Of a stretch of 64,000 nucleotides of DNA, positions 16,614 through 24,864 are shown one piece after another. This DNA comes from Scybalosoma faecavium. GTDB taxonomy: Bacteria; Bacillota; Clostridia; Christensenellales; Christensenellaceae. The translations under genes were made by a program, and so were the position numbers. Under the pieces are notes generated by a model. That model did no database searches. It saw only the letters and a list, made by a program, of their open reading frames with translations, and was not told where the DNA came from. Within the stretch, counting starts at the first letter, position 1, and each line of letters starts with the position of its first letter. The stretch lies in contig DVKG01000003.1 in NCBI GenBank assembly GCA_018716135.1, forward strand, positions 1-64,000. Reading direction: 5' to 3'.

Positions 16614-16934
16614 CTATTCCATCGCAGCGTTGACTCTCTCCAGCTTGTCGAGCAGCCGTTCCGCAATCTCGTCTATATCCACATCGCTGCTTCCTCCCCG
16701 CATTTGCAAATTTTGCTCCGCTTCTCGAATTACTTTCTGGCTGTATATCATTTCCAGAGCCTTGTATCCGCGTTCTCTTCTCTCTTCCTCCGAGCTCTCC
16801 TCGTCTTTTTCCGACTTTGCGTTGGACATATCGGTCTCTGTCTGAACGTGCTCATCTGCTTCCGCCTCCGCCTCGGCCGAATCTGCTTCAATTTCCTCCT
16901 GCCATATTTTTTCCCAATTTATGCTAACGCCCAT
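16614..16934 (-). CDS. 106-residue acidic protein in the tape-measure position
   Basis: This gene sits exactly where contractile-tail operons encode the tape measure protein, directly after the frameshifted tail chaperone and before the XkdP-like gene. The product is only 106 residues: a very acidic, Ala/Glu/Ser-rich N-terminal half, then a helical half ending in VDIDEIAERLLDKLERVNAAME-type sequence (final part about 85-106) that resembles tape-measure C-termini as I recall them. There is no membrane segment. Its ATG overlaps the stop of the -1 frame chaperone extension; GAGGAG lies upstream. Either a minimal tape measure or the remnant of an internal deletion. Confidence 0.6.
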   Translation of the reverse strand: MGVSINWEKIWQEEIEADSAEAEAEADEHVQTETDMSNAKSEKDEESSEEERRERGYKALEMIYSQKVIREAEQNLQMRGGSSDVDIDEIAERLLDKLERVNAAME

Positions 16935-17438
16935 TTTTCTCCTCTCTGTAAAGCATATTCGCTATGTAAAAGCTCCGCTCATAATCGTTCAAGGCGTCTA
17001 TAACAAAATGCGGTATTCCTCTCTCCAAATAATACGAATACAAGCGGGCGGCAGGATGCCCGCCTATAATTTTTTTACTGTATATACCTCCGGAGAAAAC
17101 TTTAACCTGACTCCCTGACCTGAAAGCGCAGTTATTCGGTCTATTAATATCTGCTTTTCTCTTTCCGTGAACATATCCGCAATATCAGGGTAATCCGCTA
17201 TTTTCTCCTGACGTACCAGCTCTTCCGCCGCCTCTCTCAGCTCCGGACACGCGCAGTATATTGCACGATTGACCTGATGCTCACGCGGTATCGGCGCAGT
17301 AAACACGCTGTTCCATTCCTCCGCATTCAGTCCATTCAAGTTCAGCTCCATGCCGCTTATTTCGAATTTTTGACTATTTACAGCCACCGGCTTCGTCAGC
17401 AGCTCGTCACATTTTTTAACTAATTCAGAAAGATTCAT
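16924..17438 (-). CDS. Tail assembly chaperone, long form by programmed -1 frameshift
   Basis: Reading the chaperone gene to the A7 run (17070-17076) and slipping back one base gives an open frame of 48 more codons (I-I-G-G-H-P-A-A-R-L onwards, ending E-E-K-N-G-R) to a TAG at 16924-16926, a product of about 171 residues. The extension includes LYSYYLERGIPHFVIDAL, then DYERSFYIANM, which looks like a real folded helical segment. It fills a 129-base gap that otherwise has no gene. This is the G/GT strategy known in dsDNA phage tails, where the long form binds the tape measure. The slip itself is inferred. Confidence 0.8.
17044..17076 (-). promoter_or_regulatory. -1 ribosomal frameshift signal
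   Basis: On the minus strand the zero-frame codons GTA AAA AAA TTA TAG contain the slippery heptamer A-AAA-AAA (17070-17076). Six bases later a GC-only stem GCGGGC/GCCCGC (17058-17063 with 17044-17049, 8-base loop) follows. Heptamer, spacer length and stem all fit the standard stimulatory layout. Confidence 0.8.
17064..17438 (-). CDS. Tail assembly chaperone, short form (XkdN-like)
   Basis: 124 residues, the zero-frame product. The sequence matches the XkdN-like pattern: a short N-terminal helix (LSELVKKCDELLTKPV), a central beta segment (FEISGMELNLNGL), and a helical end followed by VKKL. It acts in the cytosol to hold the tape measure while the tube polymerises. Its ATG overlaps the tube gene stop by four bases. 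A longer frameshifted form is listed separately. Confidence 0.8.
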   Translation of the reverse strand: MNLSELVKKCDELLTKPVAVNSQKFEISGMELNLNGLNAEEWNSVFTAPIPREHQVNRAIYCACPELREAAEELVRQEKIADYPDIADMFTEREKQILIDRITALSGQGVRLKFSPEVYTVKKL

Positions 17439-17878
17439 TCCGCCTCCACTTTGTCCAAATATGTCAGATCGCTCGGCGTAAATCTGAACGACATCTTTGT
17501 TGAAATGAGCCTCCCATGCGTAAAGCTGAGCACGTCCAGATTTGTAAACTTCACGTTATTCACGGCAACTCTCTCTATCTGTCCGCCCTCGGCGTCCGGA
17601 TCCTCCACCCATGCTACGATTCTCACGACATATTCCTTGCCCTTTTTTATGCTTTCTACTATATCCGCGGCGCGCGAATAAGCCTTCACCGCCTCTATGC
17701 TTCCGTACCCTGCTCTCCCGGTCATCTTAGCGTCTAAATCCATGCCTCGCTGAACGTCCGTGTATTCCACATTCACGTTGATGCTCACTCCGCTTACCTC
17801 GCCCCAATCCTCTCCGTTTATTTGCAGGTATCCGAACGAGCCGTTCAGCCTCTTTTTCCCTTCTACAAACTTGGCCAT
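17435..17878 (-). CDS. Tail tube protein (XkdM-like)
   Basis: 147 residues, the normal size for the PBSX XkdM tube protein. It shows KRLNGSFGYLQINGEDWGEV near the N-terminus and an ends-in-beta pattern with ISTKMSFRFTPSDLTYLD. It forms the hexameric rings of the inner tube. It lies 16 bases after the sheath gene and is coupled to the chaperone gene. Confidence 0.88.
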   Translation of the reverse strand: MAKFVEGKKRLNGSFGYLQINGEDWGEVSGVSINVNVEYTDVQRGMDLDAKMTGRAGYGSIEAVKAYSRAADIVESIKKGKEYVVRIVAWVEDPDAEGGQIERVAVNNVKFTNLDVLSFTHGRLISTKMSFRFTPSDLTYLDKVEAE

Positions 17879-17894
17879 AATATCACTCCTTTTT

Positions 17895-18941
17895 TCAGTT
17901 AAGCATGACGCTGATATACACGTCCTCCATAGCGTCCAAAAGCTGTATGTTTACTTTGACATAAACTCTCTCGTCCGTATCCGATTTAGCTATCTCTATG
18001 TCGCTCATTTCTGCCGTGTCTATACCCAGTCCGCTCAGATACGTTTTCTGCGCCTCAATATCCACAGAAGCGCTGTTCTCATAATCAGGAGAAAGCACGC
18101 TGCCCTCCAATCCGGCAAAATAAGCAATGAAATCCGCATTCAGAGACTGCTTATTTGCATAGCTGTTCACTCTTTTGCCCTTGTACAAGCTGCGGAATAT
18201 CTCGGCCATATCCCGCCGAATGAGGTCGCAGCCTTCCACATGCTTTATTTTTTTGAAAAGAGACGGTGCGGCGGCGTCTGTCAGCGACGTAACCGCGCGG
18301 GCTATTTCGTAACTCTCCCCGTTGTAAGTTAATATAAGTTTTCCTGCGTTTATATCCGCGTCGGCGTCCGCACTCTCATCCGCAGCCGAAACGTCCTCCA
18401 GTTCATATCCCGTAGCCGAACGATCCAGCGCCATACCCGCCAAAAGCCCTGCTATTGCCGGAGAATACGTCTTTGCCGAATAGCTTTTTTCACTCCCGAG
18501 CAGATTTGACTTTATATTCCCCGTCGTAAAATTTACAACGCCCTCGCAGTTCGGCGAGCTTCCGCCTCCTACGACTGCTTTAAACGGCTTTCCCTCCGCT
18601 CTCTGCGCCTTTATCCATGTTACTATCGCCGCGTTATCTTCGTCCGACGCACCGGGCATGCAAAGCCAATCCCAATCCAAGTTCGCAATACTATTAAGAG
18701 CCGCAGCAGTATTGCTCCCCGAATTTGCAGCCGTAACCTTTGCCGCTCCCTTATAAAACGCCATTTTAACTATGTCTGCGTTTTCGCCGCTGAGCTCGCT
18801 TCCTATTTCGGATATCTCTGAATAACTCCTGACGCCCAGCTCGCTCTGAGAGAGCAGTATCGCGACTCTTCCTCTCGCCGATCTCTCTATTGCGCTGTGC
18901 GTCAGCTGTTCAAAAGATATATCTATCACCGGCAGTCCCAT
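17895..18941 (-). CDS. Contractile tail sheath protein (XkdK-like)
   Basis: 348 residues. It starts MGLPVIDISFEQL, with a typical RSARGRVAILL segment near residue 22. The central part includes a WLCMPGASDEDNAAIVTWI motif (about 95-115). The C-terminal sheath domain ends with VKVNIQLLDAMEDVYISVML. It is slightly shorter than common phage sheaths but complete in N- and C-terminal handshake regions. This gene defines the element as contractile. Confidence 0.9.
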   Translation of the reverse strand: MGLPVIDISFEQLTHSAIERSARGRVAILLSQSELGVRSYSEISEIGSELSGENADIVKMAFYKGAAKVTAANSGSNTAAALNSIANLDWDWLCMPGASDEDNAAIVTWIKAQRAEGKPFKAVVGGGSSPNCEGVVNFTTGNIKSNLLGSEKSYSAKTYSPAIAGLLAGMALDRSATGYELEDVSAADESADADADINAGKLILTYNGESYEIARAVTSLTDAAAPSLFKKIKHVEGCDLIRRDMAEIFRSLYKGKRVNSYANKQSLNADFIAYFAGLEGSVLSPDYENSASVDIEAQKTYLSGLGIDTAEMSDIEIAKSDTDERVYVKVNIQLLDAMEDVYISVMLN

Positions 18942-18957
18942 CTTTTCCTCCTTATTT

Positions 18958-19422
18958 TTACTTCAGCTTTAATTTAAAATCACTTCCAAGCGTTTGCATG
19001 AGCTTATCGTCGCTTTCCGAAGCGGGAGCGCAATCGTCGTAAAACTCAAACTTTATGTCCGCATATCCCGCGCCTGCGCTTCTCCAATATTCCACACTCT
19101 CAGGCGGCAGCTTTCTGTCCGATATGTATACGACGGGCCTGATGCTATTGCCTATTTTTGCACTTATCTCTGAAAATCCGGACGCGCTCATCGGCTTTCC
19201 TTCAGTAATCTCTACGCGCACTGTCACTTCTCGTTTTACGCTGTCTGCGCTCTCCGCCGTCTCTTTAATCCTGTTTATGCTAATCAGCGCGCTCAGCTCT
19301 CCCGTTGTTTTTCTGGGAGACTCTGCGTATATTCTCGCCCCTATATCTGACAGCGCTCTTGCCACTCCCATGACTATCTGATTTGCTGTTATCACTTCAT
19401 CCGCTCCTATACAATCTCCCAT
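18958..19422 (-). CDS. Tail terminator-like protein
   Basis: 154 residues situated between the head-tail joining gene and the sheath gene. This is the normal place of the tail terminator (DUF6838-type in Firmicutes phages). The composition (alternating beta-strands, RVEITEGKPMSASGFSEISA and VEYWRSAGAGYADIKFEFYD) is compatible. Its first 16 bases overlap the upstream gene. A later internal ATG (VMGVARAL) could be the real start. Assignment is from context plus a loose sequence resemblance. Confidence 0.55.
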   Translation of the reverse strand: MGDCIGADEVITANQIVMGVARALSDIGARIYAESPRKTTGELSALISINRIKETAESADSVKREVTVRVEITEGKPMSASGFSEISAKIGNSIRPVVYISDRKLPPESVEYWRSAGAGYADIKFEFYDDCAPASESDDKLMQTLGSDFKLKLK

Positions 19423-19772
19423 ACGCGCATTCTGGTGTCGCCATGTGTCGAATAAACATGAGTTCTCCCTGAGCGCCCGATATAAACCATGCCTCCGCGC
19501 TTTATTTCCACTCTGTCTCCCGCCGCGATCAGCACGTCCGGCGGCGCAATTATAGTGTACATCTCATATGATTCAGGCAGGCTTTTCTCGTCTTTCGCTA
19601 TGCTGCTCATTCTCTGCGAATATCTGTACAGACTGCACGGCACGTCTCTGTATATCACTTTCTCTTTCTCCGAGTATATTCCATCCGCGCCCTTCTCGCC
19701 CTCCACTCGGTACACAGTCAAGCTGTCCTTGAAGAGCTTTTCAGCCGCTCTTTTTGCATTTTGTATTGTCAT
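19407..19772 (-). CDS. Head-tail connector/stopper protein (XkdH-like)
   Basis: 121 residues with the ATG at 19772. The frame is open to 19904, but the internal ATG has GGAGA seven bases upstream and overlaps the preceding stop as ATGA, so the shorter start is preferred. The sequence is beta-rich (DVPCSLYRYSQRMSS, then ESYEMYTIIAPPDVLIAAGDRVEIKRGG), typical of head-tail joining proteins that close the portal exit. It is followed with a small overlap by the terminator-like gene. Confidence 0.68.
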   Translation of the reverse strand: MTIQNAKRAAEKLFKDSLTVYRVEGEKGADGIYSEKEKVIYRDVPCSLYRYSQRMSSIAKDEKSLPESYEMYTIIAPPDVLIAAGDRVEIKRGGMVYIGRSGRTHVYSTHGDTRMRVWEIV

Positions 19773-20053
19773 ATAAGTCTCCTGTATGAGCTCAGCAAAT
19801 CTCTGAGCCTTAATCCGGAATCTCCCGCATACGTTAAGCTCACGTTCCCTTCCGTTATAGCAGCCACCGCATCTCCGTCCGCTATGTATTCCGCCGCCGC
19901 CCATTCCAACTCCTCAGGCAGACTTTTTCTTTTTAGATAAGCGGCTATGGTTTTCACCGCCGCTTCGGTCTGTGCCGCCAGCTCGTCTGTTGCCTCACTC
20001 ATGCCTCTGATTTCAGCTGCCATCTGCGCTATCCTGGTTATCTGCTCCTGCAT
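19769..20053 (-). CDS. Head-tail adaptor protein (gp6/YqbG-like)
   Basis: 94 residues, mostly helical with a small beta segment (GNVSLTYAGDSG). It lies directly after the capsid gene, where the first connector ring protein is encoded in PBSX- and HK97-type operons. It is shorter than most family members (about 100-130). Identification is mainly positional. Confidence 0.55.
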   Translation of the reverse strand: MQEQITRIAQMAAEIRGMSEATDELAAQTEAAVKTIAAYLKRKSLPEELEWAAAEYIADGDAVAAITEGNVSLTYAGDSGLRLRDLLSSYRRLI

Positions 20054-20116
20054 TCATGTCTCCCTTTGTTTTATTTCATGGCGGCCGATTTTGCCTCGAC
20101 CGCCTCCGGAGAGTTT

Positions 20117-21208
20117 TTACTTCACTACTACTGTAATTTCACCGCTTGACGCCACAGCTTTTCCGTCTACCGCCGCCGCCACGACTAGCTTTTTGCCCGC
20201 TGTCGATGCAGTTTCTATGCTGCTCTCGGTCATCTTGGTAAATCCTGATAACTCTTCTCCGAAAGTTACACTCGCCGCTGTCGTATCTATCTTATAGTAA
20301 TACTCTACGCCCGCTTTCATCGCAAGCTCCGCTCCGGCTGCCGTTATGAGCGTGCTGCCGGCTGCGCTGCCTGCCTCGCTCGCTGCGCTAAGTACTCCTA
20401 AGCCTGATTGATAAGAATATATAGCGTCCTTTTTCATGTTGAGTACAAATGCGTCATAATACACTCGCCCTTCCACAAGCCAGCCGTTCATCCCCGGGGG
20501 GTTGTCGTGTACTTTATACTCCGCCAGCTTTTGAGGCGCGACCGTCGCGTCCGGATGTGCAATTATAAACTCACACCCAAACGGCAAATACTCCCCCGGC
20601 AGAACATATACGTCCATGCCGTCGGCCTTCGCTATGCTTCCCTCCGTCAGCATCGCCTGGGAGCTGTCCGCTCCGCGCACAAAATTCGAGTCCTGCTTGA
20701 GCTTAGTATAAAAATCTGCGCTCATGAAAATTACTCTGCCGTCCGTCCGCACCTTGTCGTTTGTCAGCTTTGCCGAAGCCTTGAGTATAGCTTCATACGC
20801 CCCGAGAGAATTGTCCGAGCCATGCGTACCCGCAATATACATTTTCAGCAGTCTATGCTTGTCTATTTCGGGGAGCACCTCCTGATCTATCTGCCTTTTC
20901 AGCGCGAGACCTGCCGCCATCGCCATTTCCGTGTCGGCGTAATTCCCTCTGTCTATGCTGAACGTGAAGGATCTGTCCATGCTCAATTCAAGCTGCTGAG
21001 TAAAGTTATCCAGTTCGGCCGGAGTTCCGTATCTGTTTTCGCCCTCTCTTGCGTAATCTCCCATCGCGACCGTCGGCACAGAGTAGACGTACACCGTCTT
21101 AGCTCCTGTGAAGTCGTAATCTGAGTTCACACCGGAATGCGTCAGCGCGCCAAGCGCAAACTTTTCATCAATTATATTCGAATACTTTGATGCGTAATTT
21201 ACCGCCAT
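20117..21208 (-). CDS. Major capsid protein with extra C-terminal domain
   Basis: 363 residues. The first about 285 residues fit the HK97-fold capsid of PBSX-like phages: MAVNYASKYSNIIDEKFALGA-type start, a repeated FTFSIDRGNYADTEM segment, and MNGWLVEGRVYYDAFVLNMKKDAIY near the usual C-terminus. A further about 75 residues, Ala/Gly-linked and beta-rich, are appended and look like a small Ig-like decoration domain. No separate head protease is encoded, consistent with assembly on the scaffold protein encoded just upstream. Confidence 0.87.
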   Translation of the reverse strand: MAVNYASKYSNIIDEKFALGALTHSGVNSDYDFTGAKTVYVYSVPTVAMGDYAREGENRYGTPAELDNFTQQLELSMDRSFTFSIDRGNYADTEMAMAAGLALKRQIDQEVLPEIDKHRLLKMYIAGTHGSDNSLGAYEAILKASAKLTNDKVRTDGRVIFMSADFYTKLKQDSNFVRGADSSQAMLTEGSIAKADGMDVYVLPGEYLPFGCEFIIAHPDATVAPQKLAEYKVHDNPPGMNGWLVEGRVYYDAFVLNMKKDAIYSYQSGLGVLSAASEAGSAAGSTLITAAGAELAMKAGVEYYYKIDTTAASVTFGEELSGFTKMTESSIETASTAGKKLVVAAAVDGKAVASSGEITVVVK

Positions 21209-21227
21209 ATTATTTCCTCCTCATGCT

Positions 21228-21641
21228 TCAGTTTCCGCGTCTATAAAATCCGCGAAGAAAATCATCTCTGATTTCGCGCTCGCCTTCCATGGGAGAATAT
21301 CCCGGCGTCTTTTTGCGCACCGCGTCGCTCACTGCGCGATTGAATTCCTCAGAGAATCTATCCACGCGATCGTCCGTCTCCTGCTCCGTCTCTCCCGCGA
21401 GGAACTCAGCGAACGCCGACGGCATGTTAAGTTCCTCAAGCAAAGCCGCCGCCTGCGCTTCTCTCTTCATCCTGTTTAGCTCCCGCTCCAGCTCCTCCGC
21501 TCTGGCCTCCGCCTGAGCCAGCTTCCTTTCTATGGAAAATGTGCCGGATTCTTTTCTTATCTCCGGTTTATTCTGCTCCTCCTGTTCCCCATTCGCTTCT
21601 TTGCTAAATACTAGCCTCTCTCTGCCTTTGTTTTCCGTCAT
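21228..21641 (-). CDS. Capsid scaffolding protein (DUF4355-like)
   Basis: 137 residues. The central part is a long coiled coil (IERKLAQAEARAEELEREL and on), followed by LNMPSAFAEFLAGETEQETDDRV, the region most typical of DUF4355 scaffold proteins. It is encoded between portal and capsid, as expected. It should organise capsid subunits during assembly and then leave the shell. GGAGG precedes the ATG. Confidence 0.8.
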   Translation of the reverse strand: MTENKGRERLVFSKEANGEQEEQNKPEIRKESGTFSIERKLAQAEARAEELERELNRMKREAQAAALLEELNMPSAFAEFLAGETEQETDDRVDRFSEEFNRAVSDAVRKKTPGYSPMEGEREIRDDFLRGFYRRGN

Positions 21642-21717
21642 ATTTCCTCCTTGTGTTGTTTACCCGCCTTTGTCCCGCTTGCGCGCTCCCATTTCTCATT
21701 TTGTGAAGTTGTTAGGT

Positions 21718-23007
21718 TTAATTCGGCTCTTTACTTGCTTTTATTTCATCTCCTTCCTCCATCCTCTCCTCTTCCTCCGCAGCGCTCACTCCGGTTACGC
21801 TCTCGAGCATTTCCCGCAGAGTCTTGTCGCTGACTATCCCGCGAAGCTTGTTCACAATATCCACTTGATTGCTCAGCTCCTGTGGCATATTCTTAATGTA
21901 TTCCACGCTCACGTTGTGCGCCGGCTCTCCTATGTCCTCATTGTACAGCGCTTTTGCCGCCGATCTGATGAGTCTCATTCTGTTAAAAAGCCCTTTCTCC
22001 ATTCCGGCGGCTTTTCTGGAAAATAACTGATCTATGCCCCAGAGCTTGTATCTGATTGCAACGCCCGAGCTTATACCCGAGAAGCATTCGTCAGTCAGAT
22101 CCGGCACTCCGCAGACCTGCAATATGTCCGCTTTCAACGTAGCCTTATGATTTTGCATGGCTGCGTCGTTTATATTCTTAGTTATGTAGCTCGCCCCTCC
22201 GTCAGAAGGAACGGCTATCACTCTCTCCGTCCTCAGCACTTCCATGGTCTCCTCGTCGGGCTGCTCAAATCCGTTGAGTACAAGATAGGCATTGGCTATG
22301 GACTGCATATCATCCGCCGCGCCGGAAAGCGCAAGATTGTAAAGATCTATGTTTTCCATAGCAGCTTCAAAGTCTCCCATTCTGAACCTTCCGTTGACGT
22401 ATTCCGTTACATTCGGCGCTTCAAACGGAGTTTCTACACTTCCCGTTATTTTCAGCTTGCCTCCGCTCATTTCGAACTGCCGCGTTCTGCCCGCTTCGTA
22501 TATTTCTCCCATAAGCCGCGCATCCCTTGTGAAATATCTGACCGCGGCGATGGGCTCTCTGTCTATAGAGCCGGAATATATCACAAACGCCTTTCTCGGG
22601 TCGAGAGCACATATTTTTATTTTTTTGTCCTCGCTTATGTATACCAAATCATACCCTGCCCCGGCTATGGCCATATTCTGCGCAATCTCAAAGTTTACGC
22701 CGGCCTCGTCGTTCTCGTCAAAAATCCTGCCGAGAACTCTCTCCGCCGTAATGTTGGAGTATTTGTATTTAGGCGCCGCTCCGGCGAAATACCCCGTCGC
22801 CGTATCTACTATATACTTCGCCAAATTAGTATTGGCTCTGTTGTCCGGTCTGCCTCTCGCCGTTACGCCTTTGTTCACGCTGACATTGCCGAGATAATAG
22901 TCGAAGCATCGCTGTATCTTCGCTCCGTCTCTTCTGTGAGCCTCGATAATCTCCAATATCCGCGTGTCGTTTAGCTCGCTCTTGTCTAAAATATAGCTGT
23001 TTATCAT
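21718..23007 (-). CDS. Phage portal protein (SPP1 gp6-like)
   Basis: 429 residues, matching the usual portal length. Features include DYYLGNVSVNKGVTARGRPDNRANTNLAKYIVDTATGYFAG-type N-terminal sequence (about 37-78), the central ALDPRKAFVIYS strand, and a C-terminal helix leading to an acidic end. It forms the dodecameric DNA entry ring of the capsid. It follows the large terminase by 30 bases. No MuF-type head morphogenesis gene lies between portal and scaffold, unlike PBSX/SPP1 order. Confidence 0.9.
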   Translation of the reverse strand: MINSYILDKSELNDTRILEIIEAHRRDGAKIQRCFDYYLGNVSVNKGVTARGRPDNRANTNLAKYIVDTATGYFAGAAPKYKYSNITAERVLGRIFDENDEAGVNFEIAQNMAIAGAGYDLVYISEDKKIKICALDPRKAFVIYSGSIDREPIAAVRYFTRDARLMGEIYEAGRTRQFEMSGGKLKITGSVETPFEAPNVTEYVNGRFRMGDFEAAMENIDLYNLALSGAADDMQSIANAYLVLNGFEQPDEETMEVLRTERVIAVPSDGGASYITKNINDAAMQNHKATLKADILQVCGVPDLTDECFSGISSGVAIRYKLWGIDQLFSRKAAGMEKGLFNRMRLIRSAAKALYNEDIGEPAHNVSVEYIKNMPQELSNQVDIVNKLRGIVSDKTLREMLESVTGVSAAEEEERMEEGDEIKASKEPN

Positions 23008-23037
23008 CTCGCCCTCATCTTTCTGATTTTTGATTTT

Positions 23038-24261
23038 TTATAGTTTCACGCTTCTCACTCTGCGAGATTTTCTCTCTCCTTCTATGGCATACCTAAGCGC
23101 GGCTATGGCGTCGTCCTCTCCCGGCGCGGGCTCGTCGTAATACTCCCCTGACCGACTGTCCTGCTGCCATCTCCATCCTCTCAGCTCCCTGATGAGATTG
23201 CTGCACTTTGAATCTATATATATCCTTCTCGATTTTAAATAATCTATCTGCGCCATTATGCTTCCCTTCTCCTTGCTTACGGGTACGGCGCGGTATCCCG
23301 CCGTGCGCCATGTGCGTATTCTGTCCGGCTCCGCACTGTCACAATACATCGTAATCCGCCTGCTTATGCCTCTTTCCCTCGCCAGCTCTATAAGCTCTCG
23401 CGTATCCTTTTCTCTGACGTACATTTCGTTTAATACGTATACATCTCCGTCCTTGAATCCAACCGTAAGTATTGCATTTGCATGGTTGAAGCCGAAATCC
23501 TGACCTATCGCGGCGCTGTCGTATTTCTCCGGATTGCCGTCGTTATCTCTGACCTCCCAGTTATACAGCACATTCGCTCCGGTCTCTCCCCATTCTCCTA
23601 AAGCATACACGGCATATCCCTGCGGATCCAGCTTCTTTCTCCGCTGCATCCTGCGATGATATGCCTTGTCGCAGAATGCGTTGTCCAAGTATGTCGTGCT
23701 GTGCGTAAAAACATCGCTGTCTTTTCTGTCAAAGAATACCTTTTTAATCCAGTGTGAAGACGACACGGGATTAAACGTAAGCTTAATCTGATAAAATAAA
23801 TTCTCAGGCAGCTCTCCGCGGAGTCTGTCGTCCAGTATTTCCACATCCTCCTGAGAAAACTCCGTCGCCTCCTCCAGCCATATATCCGTCAGATTTCCCT
23901 TTGAGAAAGTCACGGATTTTATTTTTTCTCTCTGTCTCGCGTCGTTCATTCCGTAAAATATTATTGACGCTCCGTTTTTACACTTCATTTGCATAGGGCT
24001 GCGCGTTATTTCCCAGTATTTGCTCACTCCCATTCTGCGTATTGCACCTTCCAGGACCGCAAACGTGCTGTTCCTGTTGCTCGTTTCACTTTTTCTCATG
24101 CACATCAGATTTCTGCCCGGCTGCGACATCAATCGAAGTATGTAAAACTGCGCCGTATCCACACTCTTCCCGCTTCCCGCGCCTCCTTTCAGCACGACAT
24201 ATCTCTTCCTGCATTCATGTACGGGTCTGAACGCCTCGTTAAATCTCACCGCCGGAGACAT
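23038..24261 (-). CDS. terL: Terminase large subunit
   Basis: 407 residues of the PBSX/SPP1-type packaging motor (Terminase_3). ATPase: Walker A GGAGSGKS at 26-33 and Walker B IWLEEA at about 127-132. RNase-H-like nuclease: QDFGFNH near 250, YCDSAEPD near 315 and a final DDAIAALRYA near 385 supply the acidic ligands. All motifs are intact, so DNA cutting and packaging should be possible. It overlaps the small subunit gene by 23 bases. Confidence 0.93.
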   Translation of the reverse strand: MSPAVRFNEAFRPVHECRKRYVVLKGGAGSGKSVDTAQFYILRLMSQPGRNLMCMRKSETSNRNSTFAVLEGAIRRMGVSKYWEITRSPMQMKCKNGASIIFYGMNDARQREKIKSVTFSKGNLTDIWLEEATEFSQEDVEILDDRLRGELPENLFYQIKLTFNPVSSSHWIKKVFFDRKDSDVFTHSTTYLDNAFCDKAYHRRMQRRKKLDPQGYAVYALGEWGETGANVLYNWEVRDNDGNPEKYDSAAIGQDFGFNHANAILTVGFKDGDVYVLNEMYVREKDTRELIELARERGISRRITMYCDSAEPDRIRTWRTAGYRAVPVSKEKGSIMAQIDYLKSRRIYIDSKCSNLIRELRGWRWQQDSRSGEYYDEPAPGEDDAIAALRYAIEGERKSRRVRSVKL

Positions 24262-24634
24262 ATTCCACCTTCATATTCAATTCTTCGTCCGCACTCGTAC
24301 TGCCGATGTGTTTGAATATCAGCTCCGCCGCGCGTATCCTCTCCGATATGCTCGGCGGTCTCTTTTCTATTCCATAGCTTTTTACTCCTTTCTCCGTCAT
24401 GCTCGTCAGCTCATACCCTATCATTTCCCCTCTCAATACTTCAGTCAATGTAGACAGCACTTCAGATTCAGTAGCTATTTTAGGTCTGCATTTCTTTGCC
24501 AGCCTCTTTCCCGCCTTTCGAGCATACGCTTTTGAATAACCCGCTTTGAGCGCCGCCCGATATTCATCGCCTGTCTCTCGATAGCATTTTTTAAACTCGT
24601 CCAGCCGCGCCGCCTTTTCCGCCTCGACATTCAA
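24239..24634 (-). CDS. terS: Terminase small subunit, TTG start
   Basis: 131 residues of the Terminase_2 family: RLDEFKKCYRETGDEYRAALKAGYSKAYARKAG gives the N-terminal HTH (about residues 10-45). It recognises DNA for packaging and stimulates TerL. The start is TTG at 24634, with AAGGAGG eight bases upstream; no in-frame ATG fits. It is the first gene of the late operon, about 105 bases after its promoter. Confidence 0.85.
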   Translation of the reverse strand: MNVEAEKAARLDEFKKCYRETGDEYRAALKAGYSKAYARKAGKRLAKKCRPKIATESEVLSTLTEVLRGEMIGYELTSMTEKGVKSYGIEKRPPSISERIRAAELIFKHIGSTSADEELNMKVEYVSGGEI

Positions 24635-24652
24635 CTCTGTTTCCTCCTTATT

Positions 24653-24864
24653 TCACTTTTTGTGATGAATTTGCTTTTAGCACTTGACATATTGCTAATA
24701 TATGCCTGTGTTTAAACTCAATCACTCTCTGTGATTAGCATTATATCACTATATGTGTATGTTGTCAACCCCTGTTTTCACTTTTTGTGTAATTATTTAT
24801 CCGGACGCACCCTTCTCCCCCTCTTTCATGCTAATACTGCTTGACTATAAAACACCTATTGTGA
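24653..24864. promoter_or_regulatory. Array of five repressor operators, CAC-N5-GTG
   Basis: Five near-palindromes share CAC, five bases, GTG: 24653-24665, 24722-24734, 24746-24758, 24778-24790 and 24852-24864. The first two are perfect TCAC-N5-GTGA. They surround the leftward late promoter and lie in the spacer of the rightward repressor promoter. They are the obvious binding sites of the S24 repressor encoded at 25033. The rest of this 398-base intergenic region holds nothing else recognisable apart from the promoters and leader. Confidence 0.8.
24740..24768 (-). promoter_or_regulatory. Late operon promoter, perfect consensus
   Basis: On the minus strand TTGACA (24763-24768), a 17-base spacer and TATAAT (24740-24745). 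Operator 3 fills most of the spacer, operator 2 covers the start site and operator 4 lies just upstream of -35. Without repression this would be a very strong promoter for terS onwards. Confidence 0.85.

Noticed and set aside
16614..16934. Reading the acidic 106-residue protein as a scaffold or antitoxin
   Set aside because: A scaffold gene is already present at 21228 and no toxin partner is nearby; position in the operon favours a tape-measure-related role.
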